Shown here piece after piece: positions 17,199 to 27,353 of a stretch of 42,163 nt of DNA (positions are counted from its first letter, which is position 1; every line of letters starts with the position of its first letter). Origin of the DNA: an uncultured Prevotella sp. (GTDB taxonomy: Bacteria; Bacteroidota; Bacteroidia; Bacteroidales; Bacteroidaceae); NCBI GenBank assembly GCA_946612625.1, contig CAMOEW010000010.1, positions 1 to 42,163 of the forward strand. Reading direction: 5' to 3'. The notes below the pieces were generated by a model. It was not told where the DNA came from, did not search any database, and saw nothing but the letters and a program-made list of their open reading frames with translations. Made by a program: the position numbers and the translations under genes.

Positions 17199-18860
17199 TT
17201 AATTTCGAAGAAGTTCTTTTGCGTTGTTTATTGCGGCTTCGGAAATGTCGGAACCGCTTAGCATCTGTGCAATCTCATTGATTCTTTCGTCGGCAGTAAG
17301 CAGTTGCATACGACTTGTGGTGCCATTGTTCGTTTCTTCTTTGAAAACTTTATAATGGCTTGTTCCTTTTGCTGCAATCTGGGGAAGGTGTGTAATGCTT
17401 ATGACTTGTCGGCCTTGCCCTCCCATTTCGTACATTATCTCAGCCATCTTCTCTGCTATTTTACCGCTTACGCCGGTATCTATCTCGTCGAAAATGATTG
17501 TCGGCAGTTTGACGGCTCCGCTAATCATTGCTTTCATGGCGAGCATGACTCTTGCAATCTCGCCTCCAGAAGCCACTTGGGCTATGGGCTGCATAGGTGT
17601 TGAAGTGTTTGCGCTAAACATCATTGACACTTTGTCCTGCCCGTTACTACTAAGAGAACCGCTATTTATGACTTCAACTTTAAATCTTATATTCGGCATA
17701 CCTAATGATATGAGTCTGCTGAGCATTTCTTTCTCAATGACGGTTGCCGCCTTCTTTCTGAGTGCTGTGAGTATGTCTGCGTGATGCTGGCAGTCTTTAC
17801 GGTACTGTGATAGTTGGGCTTCAAGTTCGTTGAGGGTGTCGTCGCTGTTCTCTATGTCACTAAGTTTTCGCTTCAATCCTTCGCGGAGGCTTATCAGTTC
17901 GTTGATATTGTTGCAACGGTATTTCTTTTGTAAGTCGTATATACGATCGAGCCGATTGTTTACATCATCAAGTTCGGATGGATCGAAAGCAATGTCAACA
18001 AGCATTGACTCCACTTCCTCCGAAATGTCCTTAAGTTCAATGTAGGCCGTGTTAAGTCTTCGGGCAAGTTCGCTTGCTCCGGGCATAACATTTGTTATTC
18101 TGTTAATTTCGTTCTGTGCTTTTCTAATGCTTTTCACAGCTCCGCATTGATCGCCTGAAAGATTGTTACTGCTATTGTATAAGGCAGTCTTTATTTCTTC
18201 GGCATGCGACATTTTCTCGCTTGTAGCCTCCAACTCTTCTTGCTCCCCACTTATGAGATTTGCATTCGTGAGCTCTTCATATTGAAACTGCAGGAAATCC
18301 AGATTCTGCCGGCTCTGTTCTATCTCATGACGCAACTTGTCAAGCTGTTGTTCTGTCTCATAATATAGTTTATATATATTATTGTATGTTTTAAGATGTT
18401 CATTGTCTTGTGCAATAATGTCAACTATATTTAATTGGAAGTCATGTTTGTTCAGCAAAAGATTCTGATGTTGGCTGTGTATATCCACAAGTCTGTCGCC
18501 GAGTTCTTTGAGCATTGTTAATGCCACAGGAGTGTCGTTAATGAACGCACGGCTTTTACCAGAAGTGGTAAGTTCTCTCCTTATTATACAGTCACTGGCA
18601 TCGTATTCAATGTCGTTCTCTGTAAAGAACGACTTCATGTCATAATGCGAAAGTTCAAAATGAGCCTCGATGACACATTTTTCGGCACCATGTTTAATGG
18701 TTTTCGAGTCGGCACGCTGTCCGAGCAGCAAGCCTATGGCTCCGAGAATGATACTCTTTCCAGCTCCTGTTTCTCCTGTTATTACTGAGAAACCAGGCCG
18801 GAAATCGATGTCAAGAGTGTCAATAAGGGTAAAGTTCTTTATGTAAAGTTGCGTAAGCAT
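17199..18860 (-). CDS. recN: DNA repair protein RecN
   Basis: RecN is an SMC-like ATPase that acts in double-strand break repair. Walker A GETGAGKSII (about 29-38) lies near the N-terminus. Long coiled-coil segments occupy about 155-380. The C-terminal half carries the ABC signature ASGGEIARVMLA, Walker B PTIIFDEIDTGVSG and the His-loop ISITHLPQIAA. The length of 553 is typical. The start at MLTQLYIKNF is the standard one for the family. It follows the DUF4835 gene by three bases, an order widely seen in this phylum. Confidence 0.97.
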   Translation of the reverse strand: MLTQLYIKNFTLIDTLDIDFRPGFSVITGETGAGKSIILGAIGLLLGQRADSKTIKHGAEKCVIEAHFELSHYDMKSFFTENDIEYDASDCIIRRELTTSGKSRAFINDTPVALTMLKELGDRLVDIHSQHQNLLLNKHDFQLNIVDIIAQDNEHLKTYNNIYKLYYETEQQLDKLRHEIEQSRQNLDFLQFQYEELTNANLISGEQEELEATSEKMSHAEEIKTALYNSSNNLSGDQCGAVKSIRKAQNEINRITNVMPGASELARRLNTAYIELKDISEEVESMLVDIAFDPSELDDVNNRLDRIYDLQKKYRCNNINELISLREGLKRKLSDIENSDDTLNELEAQLSQYRKDCQHHADILTALRKKAATVIEKEMLSRLISLGMPNIRFKVEVINSGSLSSNGQDKVSMMFSANTSTPMQPIAQVASGGEIARVMLAMKAMISGAVKLPTIIFDEIDTGVSGKIAEKMAEIMYEMGGQGRQVISITHLPQIAAKGTSHYKVFKEETNNGTTSRMQLLTADERINEIAQMLSGSDISEAAINNAKELLRN

Positions 18861-18863
18861 TGT

Positions 18864-19808
18864 CTATTTTCGAATTTTATCCCATGCGTTGCTTTGTGAG
18901 GCATTCAGTGCCATCAGCATTTGATAAATGGTTTCCTTTTCCTTTTGAGTGCCCTTGCCATTGTATATATTAGCCAATTCATCACGTTTGTAGTCGGTCC
19001 ATATCTGTGGTAAAAGGCTGAGCGGACGGTTTTCGTGAGCCTGTTTCAGATTGCTAAGAGCCTCTGTGATATTCGTGCGCCCTCGTTCTGGGTTGGCTAC
19101 CATCTCATCGAGTCCTTTGCGATAATAGTCGTATTGGAGTTGACGGAATGGCTTCATTGATTCCTCAAGATAATCGTTTATGATGGCAAATCTGTTTTTT
19201 GAATCCTCAAAGCTTTTCCATCCGGGATATTCAAGGTTCTGGCAGTTATTCACTAAATACATACATCTTTGGAGTATTTCTGTTCCACCCATTGGTGCGA
19301 ATGTGTCAAGGTCAAGCCCAATAATCAGATAGGCATAGTAGGCAATGAGAGCCGTCAGTTGATTGTCAATGTTGTCAGGGTTGAAATTTAGTTGGTCGAA
19401 CTGTGCGAACTGGAAGTTAAAATTGTTATCGCGGTTGTTGTATATAGTGCTGTTATATTGTGAATTATATACAGGCCTGTTAGCTTGTATAATGGCCGTA
19501 CACTCTATAATGTTCTGCGACTTGTCGTATTTTGTTACAGTGAGATTGAAATTGCATTGTATGCGTTCGTTCTCTTGAAACTGCAGTTCGGTCCATTGGC
19601 GTTCGTTTATAAACTGTTCCAGTGTCTGTTTCAGGTTCTCGAATACGCCGACATCGGTATTCCCGATGCTTTGATGGTTAATGTTTAATTTCACATTCAG
19701 CTCTTGTGCAGAAACTGACTGGATAGTTGATGTGAAAATAAGCATTGTCAGTGCTATCTGACAGAGCACTTTATATTGGTGTTTTTTATTGATTATACTT
19801 GTGTTCAC
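18864..19808 (-). CDS. DUF4835 family exported protein
   Basis: This family is typical of Bacteroidota and is usually found next to recN. The GTG at 19808 is chosen because it supplies a basic n-region (INKKHQYK) before a hydrophobic core and a VSAQ cleavage site near residue 35; starting at the internal Met22 would leave too short a signal. The mature part is mixed beta/alpha, with a Gln/Asn/Phe-rich stretch at about 130-155. Some databases, as I recall, connect this family to type IX secretion or gliding under the name PorD. I cannot confirm that from the sequence, and no other secretion gene is nearby. Confidence 0.8.
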   Translation of the reverse strand: MNTSIINKKHQYKVLCQIALTMLIFTSTIQSVSAQELNVKLNINHQSIGNTDVGVFENLKQTLEQFINERQWTELQFQENERIQCNFNLTVTKYDKSQNIIECTAIIQANRPVYNSQYNSTIYNNRDNNFNFQFAQFDQLNFNPDNIDNQLTALIAYYAYLIIGLDLDTFAPMGGTEILQRCMYLVNNCQNLEYPGWKSFEDSKNRFAIINDYLEESMKPFRQLQYDYYRKGLDEMVANPERGRTNITEALSNLKQAHENRPLSLLPQIWTDYKRDELANIYNGKGTQKEKETIYQMLMALNASQSNAWDKIRK

Positions 19809-19869
19809 GATTCTGAGTTAAATATTGTTGAACAAAGAGTTCATGCTTCTGTCATTAGTATAAGTTTTT

Positions 19870-20334
19870 TTACACGAAATAGTACAGGAATGTCGCTATT
19901 CCTTCGAGAGCCGGCTTGCGTTGGTTCTCTATTTCAATTTTGAACTCAATTTCACTTTTGCATACACCGCGCAGGTTTTGAATATTGTGAAGTTTAGTGG
20001 TCATGCGTACTCGACTGCCGGTAAGCACCGGCTGACCGAACTTCATTTTATCCATACCATAGTTAACAAGCATCTTAATGTTATTTACTTCAATGATTTC
20101 ATTCCAGAAATGCGGCAGTAACGACATCGTGAGGTAGCCGTGGGCAATAGTGCTTTTATATGGACTTTCTGTCTTTGCACGTTCTACATCAGTGTGAATC
20201 CATTGATGGTCGAGCGTTGCATCGGCAAATAGATTGATACGATCTTGTGTTATTTCAAGCCATTTGCTTGTGCCGAGTTCTTCACCAATATGTGAAGCGA
20301 ACTCGTCGTAGGAATTAATGATAAGTTTGTTCAT
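19870..20334 (-). CDS. MaoC-like (R)-specific enoyl-CoA hydratase
   Basis: This is a small hot-dog-fold protein of the MaoC/R-hydratase family. The signature FADATLDHQWIHTD (about 31-49) contains the catalytic Asp and His pair, and IAHGYLTMSLL follows, as in enoyl-CoA hydratases. It would hydrate a trans-2-enoyl-CoA (or act on a related thioester) in the cytoplasm. The length of 154 is normal for a single hot-dog domain. It is 12 bases downstream of the PurF-like gene. Whether it serves fatty acid metabolism, as the acyl-CoA ligases at 31835-35174 might suggest, is not shown. Confidence 0.85.
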   Translation of the reverse strand: MNKLIINSYDEFASHIGEELGTSKWLEITQDRINLFADATLDHQWIHTDVERAKTESPYKSTIAHGYLTMSLLPHFWNEIIEVNNIKMLVNYGMDKMKFGQPVLTGSRVRMTTKLHNIQNLRGVCKSEIEFKIEIENQRKPALEGIATFLYYFV

Positions 20335-20346
20335 CGTATATTTACT

Positions 20347-21792
20347 TTAGTCAAATTTCAGGGAAAGTTCGTCACTGATTTTCTTCATACAACAGCTGGA
20401 TCCGTCGAAACAATGGGTGCAAATCTGACATTTGGGCAGTCCGATGCTCTTTACAATAGATTCAATCTTGTTGAATTTGAGAGATGTAAGACCGAGGCGT
20501 TTACGAATTTCTTCCACCATTCGGTTGTATTCGGGTGATCCTGTGTTGGAGTATTGCTCAAGGTTTTTGTTCTCGTTGCCCTCAAAGTCTTTGATGATAC
20601 GGCGAGTGATGAGTTCCATGTCGCTCTTACTTGAAGTGAAGCCAACGAATGGACATCCATATACTAATGGTGGGCAACTGATACGCACATGTACTTCCTT
20701 TGCTCCGTTGTCGAAGAATGTGCGCACATTATCGCGCAATTGTGTGCCACGTACAATAGAGTCGTCGCAGAAGGCAATGCGTTGGTCTTTCAGAATGGCG
20801 GGGTTTGGTATAAGTTTCATCTTGGCAACGAGTGCCCTGCGTTCCTGATTGCTTGGAGTGAACGAGCGTGGCCATGTAGGAGTATATTTCAGAACGGCGC
20901 GTTTGTATGGTACATTGTGACCATGCGCATATCCTAATGCCATTCCCACACCAGAGTCGGGAATACCGCACACAAGGTCAACTTCTGTATTGTCTTCTTT
21001 TCCCATGATTTCGCCATTGCGTTCGCGTACATCCTCAACGTTGATGTCTAAGTATGAACTTGCTGGAAAACCATAGTATATCCACAGGAATGAGCATATC
21101 TGCATTTTGTCATGGGCTTCCTGAAGCACTTCATAGCCTGTGGAGTGCATTCTTATGATTTCTCCGGGGCCGAGGTCGCGAACATACTGGAAGTCCAAGT
21201 TTGGAAAAGCGGATGTCTCGCTCGTTACTGCATATCCAGAGTCTTTCTTTCCGATGGCAATAGGGGTACGGCCTACCCAGTCGCGAGCTGCGATGATTCC
21301 GTCTTCGGTAAGAATGAGCATTGAGCATGAGCCTTCAACCTTGCGATAGACATTGTTTATACCATCAACAAAGCTGTTACCCATATTAATCAGAAGAGCA
21401 ACAACTTCGGTCTGATTTATGTTATTCGCCGACAACTCACTCAGATGCATGCGTTTCTCAAGAAGCTCTGAGGCAATTTCGCGAAGGTTGTTTATCTTTG
21501 CCACTGTTACTACGGCATACCTGCCGAGATGAGAGTTGACGATTATAGGCTGTGGATCTGTATCACTGATTACCCCCAGTCCCTCTTGCCCGCAGAAAGA
21601 GTCGAGCTCATCTTCAAACTTTGAACGGAAATAGTCACGCTCAAGGCTGTGAATTTTACGACTGAAGCCTTTTTCCTTGTCGAATGTTACCATGCCGGCA
21701 CGTTTTGTGCCAAGATGTGAATTGTAGTCTGTTCCATAGAACAGATCGTTCACACAGTCTTTTACCTGAATTGTACCAAAAAAACCACCCAT
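20347..21792 (-). CDS. PurF-like phosphoribosyltransferase lacking the glutaminase cysteine
   Basis: The two-domain layout of glutamine PRPP amidotransferase is present: an Ntn glutaminase-like domain (about 1-240) and a phosphoribosyltransferase domain (about 250-400) with the PRPP loop FCDDSIVRGTQ (341-351). The protein starts MGGFFGT, whereas active PurF enzymes start with Cys (CGxFG) after Met removal, so the nucleophile is Gly here. Cys233, Cys380 and a C-terminal cysteine group (455, 458, 461, 467, 468) sit where Bacillus-type PurF carries its iron-sulfur ligands. It could be an ammonia-dependent enzyme or a regulatory paralog. No other purine gene is nearby. A canonical purF is probably elsewhere in the genome. 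Confidence 0.85.
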   Translation of the reverse strand: MGGFFGTIQVKDCVNDLFYGTDYNSHLGTKRAGMVTFDKEKGFSRKIHSLERDYFRSKFEDELDSFCGQEGLGVISDTDPQPIIVNSHLGRYAVVTVAKINNLREIASELLEKRMHLSELSANNINQTEVVALLINMGNSFVDGINNVYRKVEGSCSMLILTEDGIIAARDWVGRTPIAIGKKDSGYAVTSETSAFPNLDFQYVRDLGPGEIIRMHSTGYEVLQEAHDKMQICSFLWIYYGFPASSYLDINVEDVRERNGEIMGKEDNTEVDLVCGIPDSGVGMALGYAHGHNVPYKRAVLKYTPTWPRSFTPSNQERRALVAKMKLIPNPAILKDQRIAFCDDSIVRGTQLRDNVRTFFDNGAKEVHVRISCPPLVYGCPFVGFTSSKSDMELITRRIIKDFEGNENKNLEQYSNTGSPEYNRMVEEIRKRLGLTSLKFNKIESIVKSIGLPKCQICTHCFDGSSCCMKKISDELSLKFD

Positions 21793-21829
21793 TAGTTCTT
21801 TTATCCTTTAATCTTTTAAAATACTTTCA

Positions 21830-23074
21830 TTATTTTCCTTGTTCTCCCAAATAGCTGTCTTTGAATCCAAGGAAGTAGAGTACTCCGTCTAGTCCGATGG
21901 TGTTGATGCTCTGCTTGGCATTAGCTGCTACTCGGGGTTTGGCATGGAAAGCAATACCAAGTCCTGCTTCGCTCAACATCGGCAAGTCGTTGGCACCGTC
22001 GCCAACGGCAATTGTCTGAGCAAGATTAACTTTCTCTACTTGTGCTATTAGTCTCAATAGCTCTGCCTTGCGTTGACCATCGACAATTTCTCCTACGTAT
22101 TTGCCCGTCAACTTCCCGTTCTCGTCAATCTCCAGTTCGTTGGCATATACGTAGTCAATGCCGAAGCGTCGCTGCAGATAATCACCGAAATAAGTGAATC
22201 CGCCGCTCAGTATAGCTATCTTGTAGCCAGTGCGCTTGAGTACGGAAATAAGACGGTCGGCACCCTCTGTGATGGGTAGATGTTCGGCAATGTCCTGCAT
22301 GACGCTGATATCGAGACCTTTCAGCAGTGCCACACGCTCAGTAAAACTCTCTTTGAAATCTATCTCGCCTCGCATAGCACGTTCGGTAATTGCTTTTACT
22401 TTGTCGCCTACTCCGTGTCTTATGGCAAGTTCGTCAATGCATTCAGTTTGTATGAGAGTTGAGTCCATGTCAAAACAAATCAAGCGACGTGCACGTCTGT
22501 ACATGTCGTCTTTCTGTAGCGAGAAGTCGATTTCCATCTTAGAGGAAAGTTTCAGCAGTTGGGACTGCATTTCGTTACGATCATTGATTGTTCCGCGCAA
22601 TGAGAATTCTATGCAGGCACGAATATTTTTCGTCGGGTTCTGAATACTCATGCGACCGGTCAGGCGAAGTATAGAGTCAATGTTCAGACCCTGGTTTGCT
22701 ATAACCTTTGTGGTTGCCTCAATCTGACGTGCCGACAGGTGACGCCCGATGATAGTGAGAATATAGCGGTTCTTTCCCTGGCGGCCTACCCATGCCTCGT
22801 ATTCGTCGTCTGTGACAGGGGCAAATCCTATGTTGACTCCAAGTTCTGTTGCTTTAAACAACAATTCCTTCATTACCTGTCCTGACGAATTTTCTGAGAT
22901 GCGTATGAGTATGCCGAGTGACAATGTGCTGTGGATGTCTGCCTGGCCAATATCAAGAATCTGAGCATCATATCGTGCAAGAATGCCCATGATAGATGCT
23001 GTCAGTCCAGGACGGTCTTGACCTGTGATTCTTATCAGAATCTGTTCTTCTTTTTTGGAGACTTGATTGTCCAT
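21830..23074 (-). CDS. serB: Phosphoserine phosphatase with tandem ACT domains
   Basis: The HAD-family enzyme removes phosphate from O-phosphoserine, the last step of serine synthesis. Two ACT-type domains precede the catalytic core (about 10-90 and 102-180). The core starts with motif I FDMDSTLI (Asp202 nucleophile, Asp204) and includes the ILSGGF motif (Ser) and the distal GDGANDLPML. Its length of 414 fits this long ACT-containing form, in which serine feedback through ACT is known for related enzymes. A promoter-like pair lies upstream. The PurF-like gene follows 37 bases downstream and may share the transcript. Confidence 0.95.
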   Translation of the reverse strand: MDNQVSKKEEQILIRITGQDRPGLTASIMGILARYDAQILDIGQADIHSTLSLGILIRISENSSGQVMKELLFKATELGVNIGFAPVTDDEYEAWVGRQGKNRYILTIIGRHLSARQIEATTKVIANQGLNIDSILRLTGRMSIQNPTKNIRACIEFSLRGTINDRNEMQSQLLKLSSKMEIDFSLQKDDMYRRARRLICFDMDSTLIQTECIDELAIRHGVGDKVKAITERAMRGEIDFKESFTERVALLKGLDISVMQDIAEHLPITEGADRLISVLKRTGYKIAILSGGFTYFGDYLQRRFGIDYVYANELEIDENGKLTGKYVGEIVDGQRKAELLRLIAQVEKVNLAQTIAVGDGANDLPMLSEAGLGIAFHAKPRVAANAKQSINTIGLDGVLYFLGFKDSYLGEQGK

Positions 23075-23090
23075 TATCTGAAATTTTCTG

Positions 23091-23122
23091 CGAAATTAAC
23101 TATTTTCTGAATACTATGCAAG
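23091..23122 (-). promoter_or_regulatory. serB: Candidate promoter of serB
   Basis: On the minus strand, CTTG (23119-23122), 20 bases, then TAATTTCG (23091-23098) is a near match to TTTG / TAnnTTTG, with one mismatch in each box. It is about 17 bases upstream of the ATG at 23074, in the 60-base gap after ispE. Confidence 0.45.
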
Positions 23123-23134
23123 TTTCAGTATGAA

Positions 23135-23989
23135 TTATTCCTTTGAATAATTGTTTTCTTGATTTAATTTTCCCATGAATGTGAACCATTTGGGATACTC
23201 ACGATGTATATCGATAGGTTTATGGAACAGACCGAAAACGCTACTTCCGCTTCCCGACATGCTCGCATAGGTTGCTCCAAGTCTGTAAAGATGTTCTTTG
23301 ATCTGTTTTATTTCGGGATGTAATGCAAACACATTGTCCTCGAAATCATTGATGAGCCTGCCCTTCCATGTCTTCACCGGTTGCATTACTATTTTGTGAC
23401 AGTTCTCTGCAGGGTAGTGTGGACGTATGTTTGAAAATGCTTCCTTTGTAGGGACTGCTATGTCAGGCTTTACAACTGCGATATACCAGTTGCTTAGGTC
23501 GAGGTTTATTGGATGAAGATCTTCTCCGATGCCTTCGGCATAAGCTGGCGTACTTTTGATGAAGAACGCGCAGTCAGCGCCAAGAGTTGTAGCTTTTTTT
23601 TCCATTTCCTCGTTGCTCATCCCCAGAGAAAACATCTTGTTAAGTAGTGTAATCATGTATGCACAGTCACTTGAGCCGCCTCCCATTCCTGCCTGTGTGG
23701 GAATGCCTTTATATAAATGTACGTGTACGCGAGGAAGGTTGAAGTCGTTTTTCAACATATTGTAAGCCTTGACCACGAGGTTATGCTGTTCGTCTCCTTC
23801 AATTGGAATATTTGTCAATTTAATGTCGCAGTCGATTGATGACGGGAAATCACGGTTCATTTCCACAACTTCGAGAGAATCCCTAATTGGTACAGGAAAG
23901 AAAACGGTCTGAATGTTGTGATAACCGTCGCTACGACGTTCCACAACATTCAGACCGAGATTTATTTTTGCTACTGGAAAAGTAATCAT
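23135..23989 (-). CDS. ispE: 4-diphosphocytidyl-2-C-methyl-D-erythritol kinase
   Basis: IspE is a GHMP kinase of the MEP isoprenoid pathway that phosphorylates CDP-methylerythritol. FPVAKINLGLNV at the N-terminus includes the family Lys, the ATP-binding loop is PTQAGMGGGSSDCA (about 91-104), and the C-terminal glycine-rich motif is MSGSGSSVFGLF. The length of 284 is normal. The ATG overlaps the PBP1A stop as ATGA, so it is translationally coupled in the envelope operon. Isoprenoid supply for undecaprenyl phosphate fits the cell-wall context. Confidence 0.96.
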   Translation of the reverse strand: MITFPVAKINLGLNVVERRSDGYHNIQTVFFPVPIRDSLEVVEMNRDFPSSIDCDIKLTNIPIEGDEQHNLVVKAYNMLKNDFNLPRVHVHLYKGIPTQAGMGGGSSDCAYMITLLNKMFSLGMSNEEMEKKATTLGADCAFFIKSTPAYAEGIGEDLHPINLDLSNWYIAVVKPDIAVPTKEAFSNIRPHYPAENCHKIVMQPVKTWKGRLINDFEDNVFALHPEIKQIKEHLYRLGATYASMSGSGSSVFGLFHKPIDIHREYPKWFTFMGKLNQENNYSKE

Positions 23990-26457
23990 ATTGTCTTTTC
24001 GTCTTTTCGTTTCGGTTCAGTTGCTTCGCTTTTTGGCATACTGCTGTTCTCTTGTTGTTGTGGACTTGCTGTTCCGTCAGTATTGTCTTGTGGAATTATT
24101 TTGCCGTTTGCATCCATTGTTTCAAACTCATCTATGGTAATACTGTCGGTCATCGTAGAGTCACTGTCACGACGTTGTCGGTAGCTAGCGCAGTTATACA
24201 TCTCATAATTGATTTCTTGACTCGGTTTGTTAAACTTTCCATGATAGTGTTTGAATGTAGGGTCGGAGAGTACTGCTTGATAGAAGTAACCGCAAATAGG
24301 CAATGCTGTGCGGCTACCCTGTCCCAACGCTCCGGTTCTAAAGTGAATGCAACGGTACTCGCCACCTACCCATGCTCCACAGACGAGTTTCGGGCTTACA
24401 CCTACAAACCAAGCATCTGAGTGATTGTTGGATGTTCCGGTCTTTCCGCCGAACTCTGTATCTGTTATCTTGCCTACATATCCCCATAGACTCATACTAG
24501 TTCCACCGGGTTCTCGCATTCCTCCCATAAGCATTTGTTGCATGAGGAATGCGCTCTTGTATGAAATAACCTGTTTCTCTTCAGATGGAGCTGTGTATAT
24601 TTCATTTCCGTCACAGTCAAGAATCTTTGTAACAAGTATAGGTTCATGCATCTTTCCGTCGTTGACAGCTGTAGCATAGCTGTTGACAAGTTCCAAAAGG
24701 TTTACGTCGCTGGAGCCGAGAGCCAACGATGGCGTCTCATCTAATTTGCTTTTAATGCCCATGGCATGTGCGGTGGCTGCAATGTTGCTTATGCCCATTT
24801 CCTGTCCAAGTTTCACTGCCACCGAGTTGATGCTCTGTGCGAAGGCTGCTTTCAGTGGCATGGAATCGCCTGTAAAGTAGCCGTTGGCGTTGGTGGGCGC
24901 CCATGTTGTCTCTGCCTTTTTGATTGGGTCATACACCTTCATCGCAAAGTATGAATCGCGACGTTTGTCGCATGGTGTCAGTCCTTGGTTCATCGCCTCG
25001 GTATATACAAATAGTTTGAATGTAGAGCCTGGTTGGCGCATTGCCGTCACTTTGTCGTATTTCCATGTCGTAAAGTCTATGTCGCCTACCCAGGCTTTTA
25101 CTTGTCCTGTTTCTGGTTCTATTGCTACGAAACCGCAGTGCATGAAATGTTCCATATATCTGATGGAATCCATGGCCGACATTTCTTTTTCTATAGTTCC
25201 GTGCTCATAGTCGAACAACTTCACTGTATGTGGGAGGTTCATGTAGTAGTTAACGGAGTCAGGGTTGTCGGGGAACTTTTGAGTCAGCTTCTTGTAGTAT
25301 GGGGTTTTCTTAGCAAGATCTTCTATGAAGTGAGGAATCTCGACGTGATGCTCATCTTGCCAGGGATTAGTAGTTCCCCAATGATTATTGAAATTGCGTT
25401 GCACTTGTTTCATCTGCCTGATAGCCGCTTCTTCAGCATATTTCTGCATACGCGTATCAATAGATGTATAAATCTTAAAGCCGCTGGTATATAAATCGTA
25501 GCCATTGTCTTTGCACCAGTCCTTTAGATAGGCGGCGACAGCTTCGCGGAAATATTTTGCTTGACCATCGTAGTTGCTCTCTACGCTGTAGTCGAGTTTT
25601 ATGGGCTTGTTTTTCAGAGTGTCGTAAGCTTCTTTTGTTATGTCATTATGGCTCACGAGGTTCTGAAGGACTATGTTTCTGCGTTTGAGGCTATTTTCTG
25701 GATTTATGAGTGGATTGTAGTATGTAGTTGCCTTAAGCATTCCCACAAGAACAGCAGCTTGATCAACGGTGAGGTCTTTCGGGGTGTTTCCGAAGTATGT
25801 CTTACATGCTGTTTTTATTCCGAATGCATTAGATCCGAAATCGACCGTATTGGCATACATTGTAAGAATTTCATTTTTGTCAAAGAATAGCTCTATCTTT
25901 ACAGCTGTAATCCATTCTTTACTCTTCATGATGAGCATTTTCACCCCGGGAATATTTCCGAGTACTCCAGTGGAATATTGCGTTCGAACACGAAACATAT
26001 TCTTGACAAGTTGCTGTGTGATAGTTGATGCTCCTCGGGCATCGTGATGCACCACGGCATCTTTCAGTGCCGCAAACACTCCTTGAAAATCAATTCCAAA
26101 ATGATGGAAGAAACGTTCGTCTTCAGTGTCTATAAGTGTTTTCCAGAATATAGGATTTACATCGTCAAATTCTACTGGTGTACGGTTCTCGCTGAAATAT
26201 TTTCCTATAAGTTTTCCGTCAGCACTGTATAGCTCGGATGCCTGTGCTGTCTGTGGATTCTTTATCATGCTCAGACTTGGTGATTTTCCGAAAAGCCAAA
26301 GAAAATTGATATCCACCATCACAAGGTAGAGGATGAATGCCATAACGAAAGTGGCTAATGCAGAAATCGTTTTGATGTACCACGGGCGTCCACAAAACAG
26401 TCCCTTATACCATGCCCAGCACGAGCTGAACTTACTCTTAACATTGAGATTTCTCAT
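23986..26457 (-). CDS. Bifunctional penicillin-binding protein 1A
   Basis: This class A PBP builds and cross-links peptidoglycan in the periplasm. A transmembrane anchor lies at about 28-50. The GT51 transglycosylase domain (about 85-260) has the catalytic Glu112 (TEDERFF) and a GASTITQQL motif. The transpeptidase domain (about 430-740) has SxxK at 478-481 (PGSTFK), SxN at 542-544 and KTG at 672-674. The C-terminal tail (about 765-823) is low-complexity and polar, rich in Thr, Pro, Ser and Gln. The gene overlaps miaA at its start (20 bases) and ispE at its end. All active-site motifs appear intact. Confidence 0.96.
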   Translation of the reverse strand: MRNLNVKSKFSSCWAWYKGLFCGRPWYIKTISALATFVMAFILYLVMVDINFLWLFGKSPSLSMIKNPQTAQASELYSADGKLIGKYFSENRTPVEFDDVNPIFWKTLIDTEDERFFHHFGIDFQGVFAALKDAVVHHDARGASTITQQLVKNMFRVRTQYSTGVLGNIPGVKMLIMKSKEWITAVKIELFFDKNEILTMYANTVDFGSNAFGIKTACKTYFGNTPKDLTVDQAAVLVGMLKATTYYNPLINPENSLKRRNIVLQNLVSHNDITKEAYDTLKNKPIKLDYSVESNYDGQAKYFREAVAAYLKDWCKDNGYDLYTSGFKIYTSIDTRMQKYAEEAAIRQMKQVQRNFNNHWGTTNPWQDEHHVEIPHFIEDLAKKTPYYKKLTQKFPDNPDSVNYYMNLPHTVKLFDYEHGTIEKEMSAMDSIRYMEHFMHCGFVAIEPETGQVKAWVGDIDFTTWKYDKVTAMRQPGSTFKLFVYTEAMNQGLTPCDKRRDSYFAMKVYDPIKKAETTWAPTNANGYFTGDSMPLKAAFAQSINSVAVKLGQEMGISNIAATAHAMGIKSKLDETPSLALGSSDVNLLELVNSYATAVNDGKMHEPILVTKILDCDGNEIYTAPSEEKQVISYKSAFLMQQMLMGGMREPGGTSMSLWGYVGKITDTEFGGKTGTSNNHSDAWFVGVSPKLVCGAWVGGEYRCIHFRTGALGQGSRTALPICGYFYQAVLSDPTFKHYHGKFNKPSQEINYEMYNCASYRQRRDSDSTMTDSITIDEFETMDANGKIIPQDNTDGTASPQQQENSSMPKSEATEPKRKDEKTI

Positions 26458-27343
26458 ATTCGAGATTGATGAAATTCATTATATGTTCTGTGTCATCTGG
26501 ATGAAACCAGTGCATTTCTTTGTCACGTTTGAACCATGTCAATTGTTTGCGTGCGTATCGGCGTGTATTGCTTTTGATTCTTTCCACTGCTTCGTCGAGA
26601 GAGTAAATTCCGTCAAGATAGGCGAACAATTCTTTGTATCCCACAGTGTTTAGGGCATTTAAATTTCTTTTTGCATAAAGTTTTTTTGATTCTTCAAGCA
26701 TTCCGCTTTCCATCATCATGTCAACCCTTTTGTTTATCCTTCCATACAATTCCTCGCGTTCGCGGTTTAGCCCTATCTTTATTATTTTGAATGGGCGGAG
26801 GCATCGCTGTTGCCTTCGGAACGACGTGTAGGTTTTTCCTGTCATATAGCATATTTCCAACGCGTGTACAACGCGTCTTGGGTTTTTGTGGTCAACAATG
26901 TCGTAGTGTTCAGGGTCAAGAATCTTCAGTTCTTCGAGTAGTCTGTCGAGGCCTTCTTCTGCCAGTCTTTTTTTTAGCGTGGTTCTTGTCTCTTCATCCA
27001 CATTTGGTATGTCATCGATACCGTTGCATACAGCGTCTATATACATCATGCTTCCCCCACTCAAGAGATTTATATTCCAACTTTGTTCACTAATTAGTTT
27101 CAGTACATCTTGTTCGTACATCGAAGCATTATAGTAGTCTTCAAGATTTAGTGTACCAACGAAATAGTGATGAACTTTCTTAAGTTGTTCCTCAGTGGGC
27201 ATTGCCGTTCCAATTTTCATGTCACGGTATATTTGTCTTGAATCTGCATTGATGATAGGTATGCCATAATGTTCGGCAATATCCATGCAGAGGTCTGTTT
27301 TGCCAACAGCGGTAGGTCCGGTGATAACTACGAGTGTCTTCAA
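26438..27343 (-). CDS. miaA: tRNA dimethylallyltransferase
   Basis: MiaA adds a dimethylallyl group to A37 of tRNAs that read UNN codons. The P-loop GPTAVGKT is at about 8-15. Other family motifs are [16 protein letters not shown] (substrate binding), [11 protein letters not shown] and the [16 protein letters not shown] region near the C-terminus. The length of 301 is normal. The only in-frame start giving the family N-terminus is a TTG at 27343; an ATG seven bases upstream (27350) is in a different frame. It begins 10 bases after the lpxA stop. Confidence 0.95.
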   Translation of the reverse strand: MKTLVVITGPTAVGKTDLCMDIAEHYGIPIINADSRQIYRDMKIGTAMPTEEQLKKVHHYFVGTLNLEDYYNASMYEQDVLKLISEQSWNINLLSGGSMMYIDAVCNGIDDIPNVDEETRTTLKKRLAEEGLDRLLEELKILDPEHYDIVDHKNPRRVVHALEICYMTGKTYTSFRRQQRCLRPFKIIKIGLNREREELYGRINKRVDMMMESGMLEESKKLYAKRNLNALNTVGYKELFAYLDGIYSLDEAVERIKSNTRRYARKQLTWFKRDKEMHWFHPDDTEHIMNFINLEYEKSQC

Positions 27344-27353
27344 TACTCATTTT

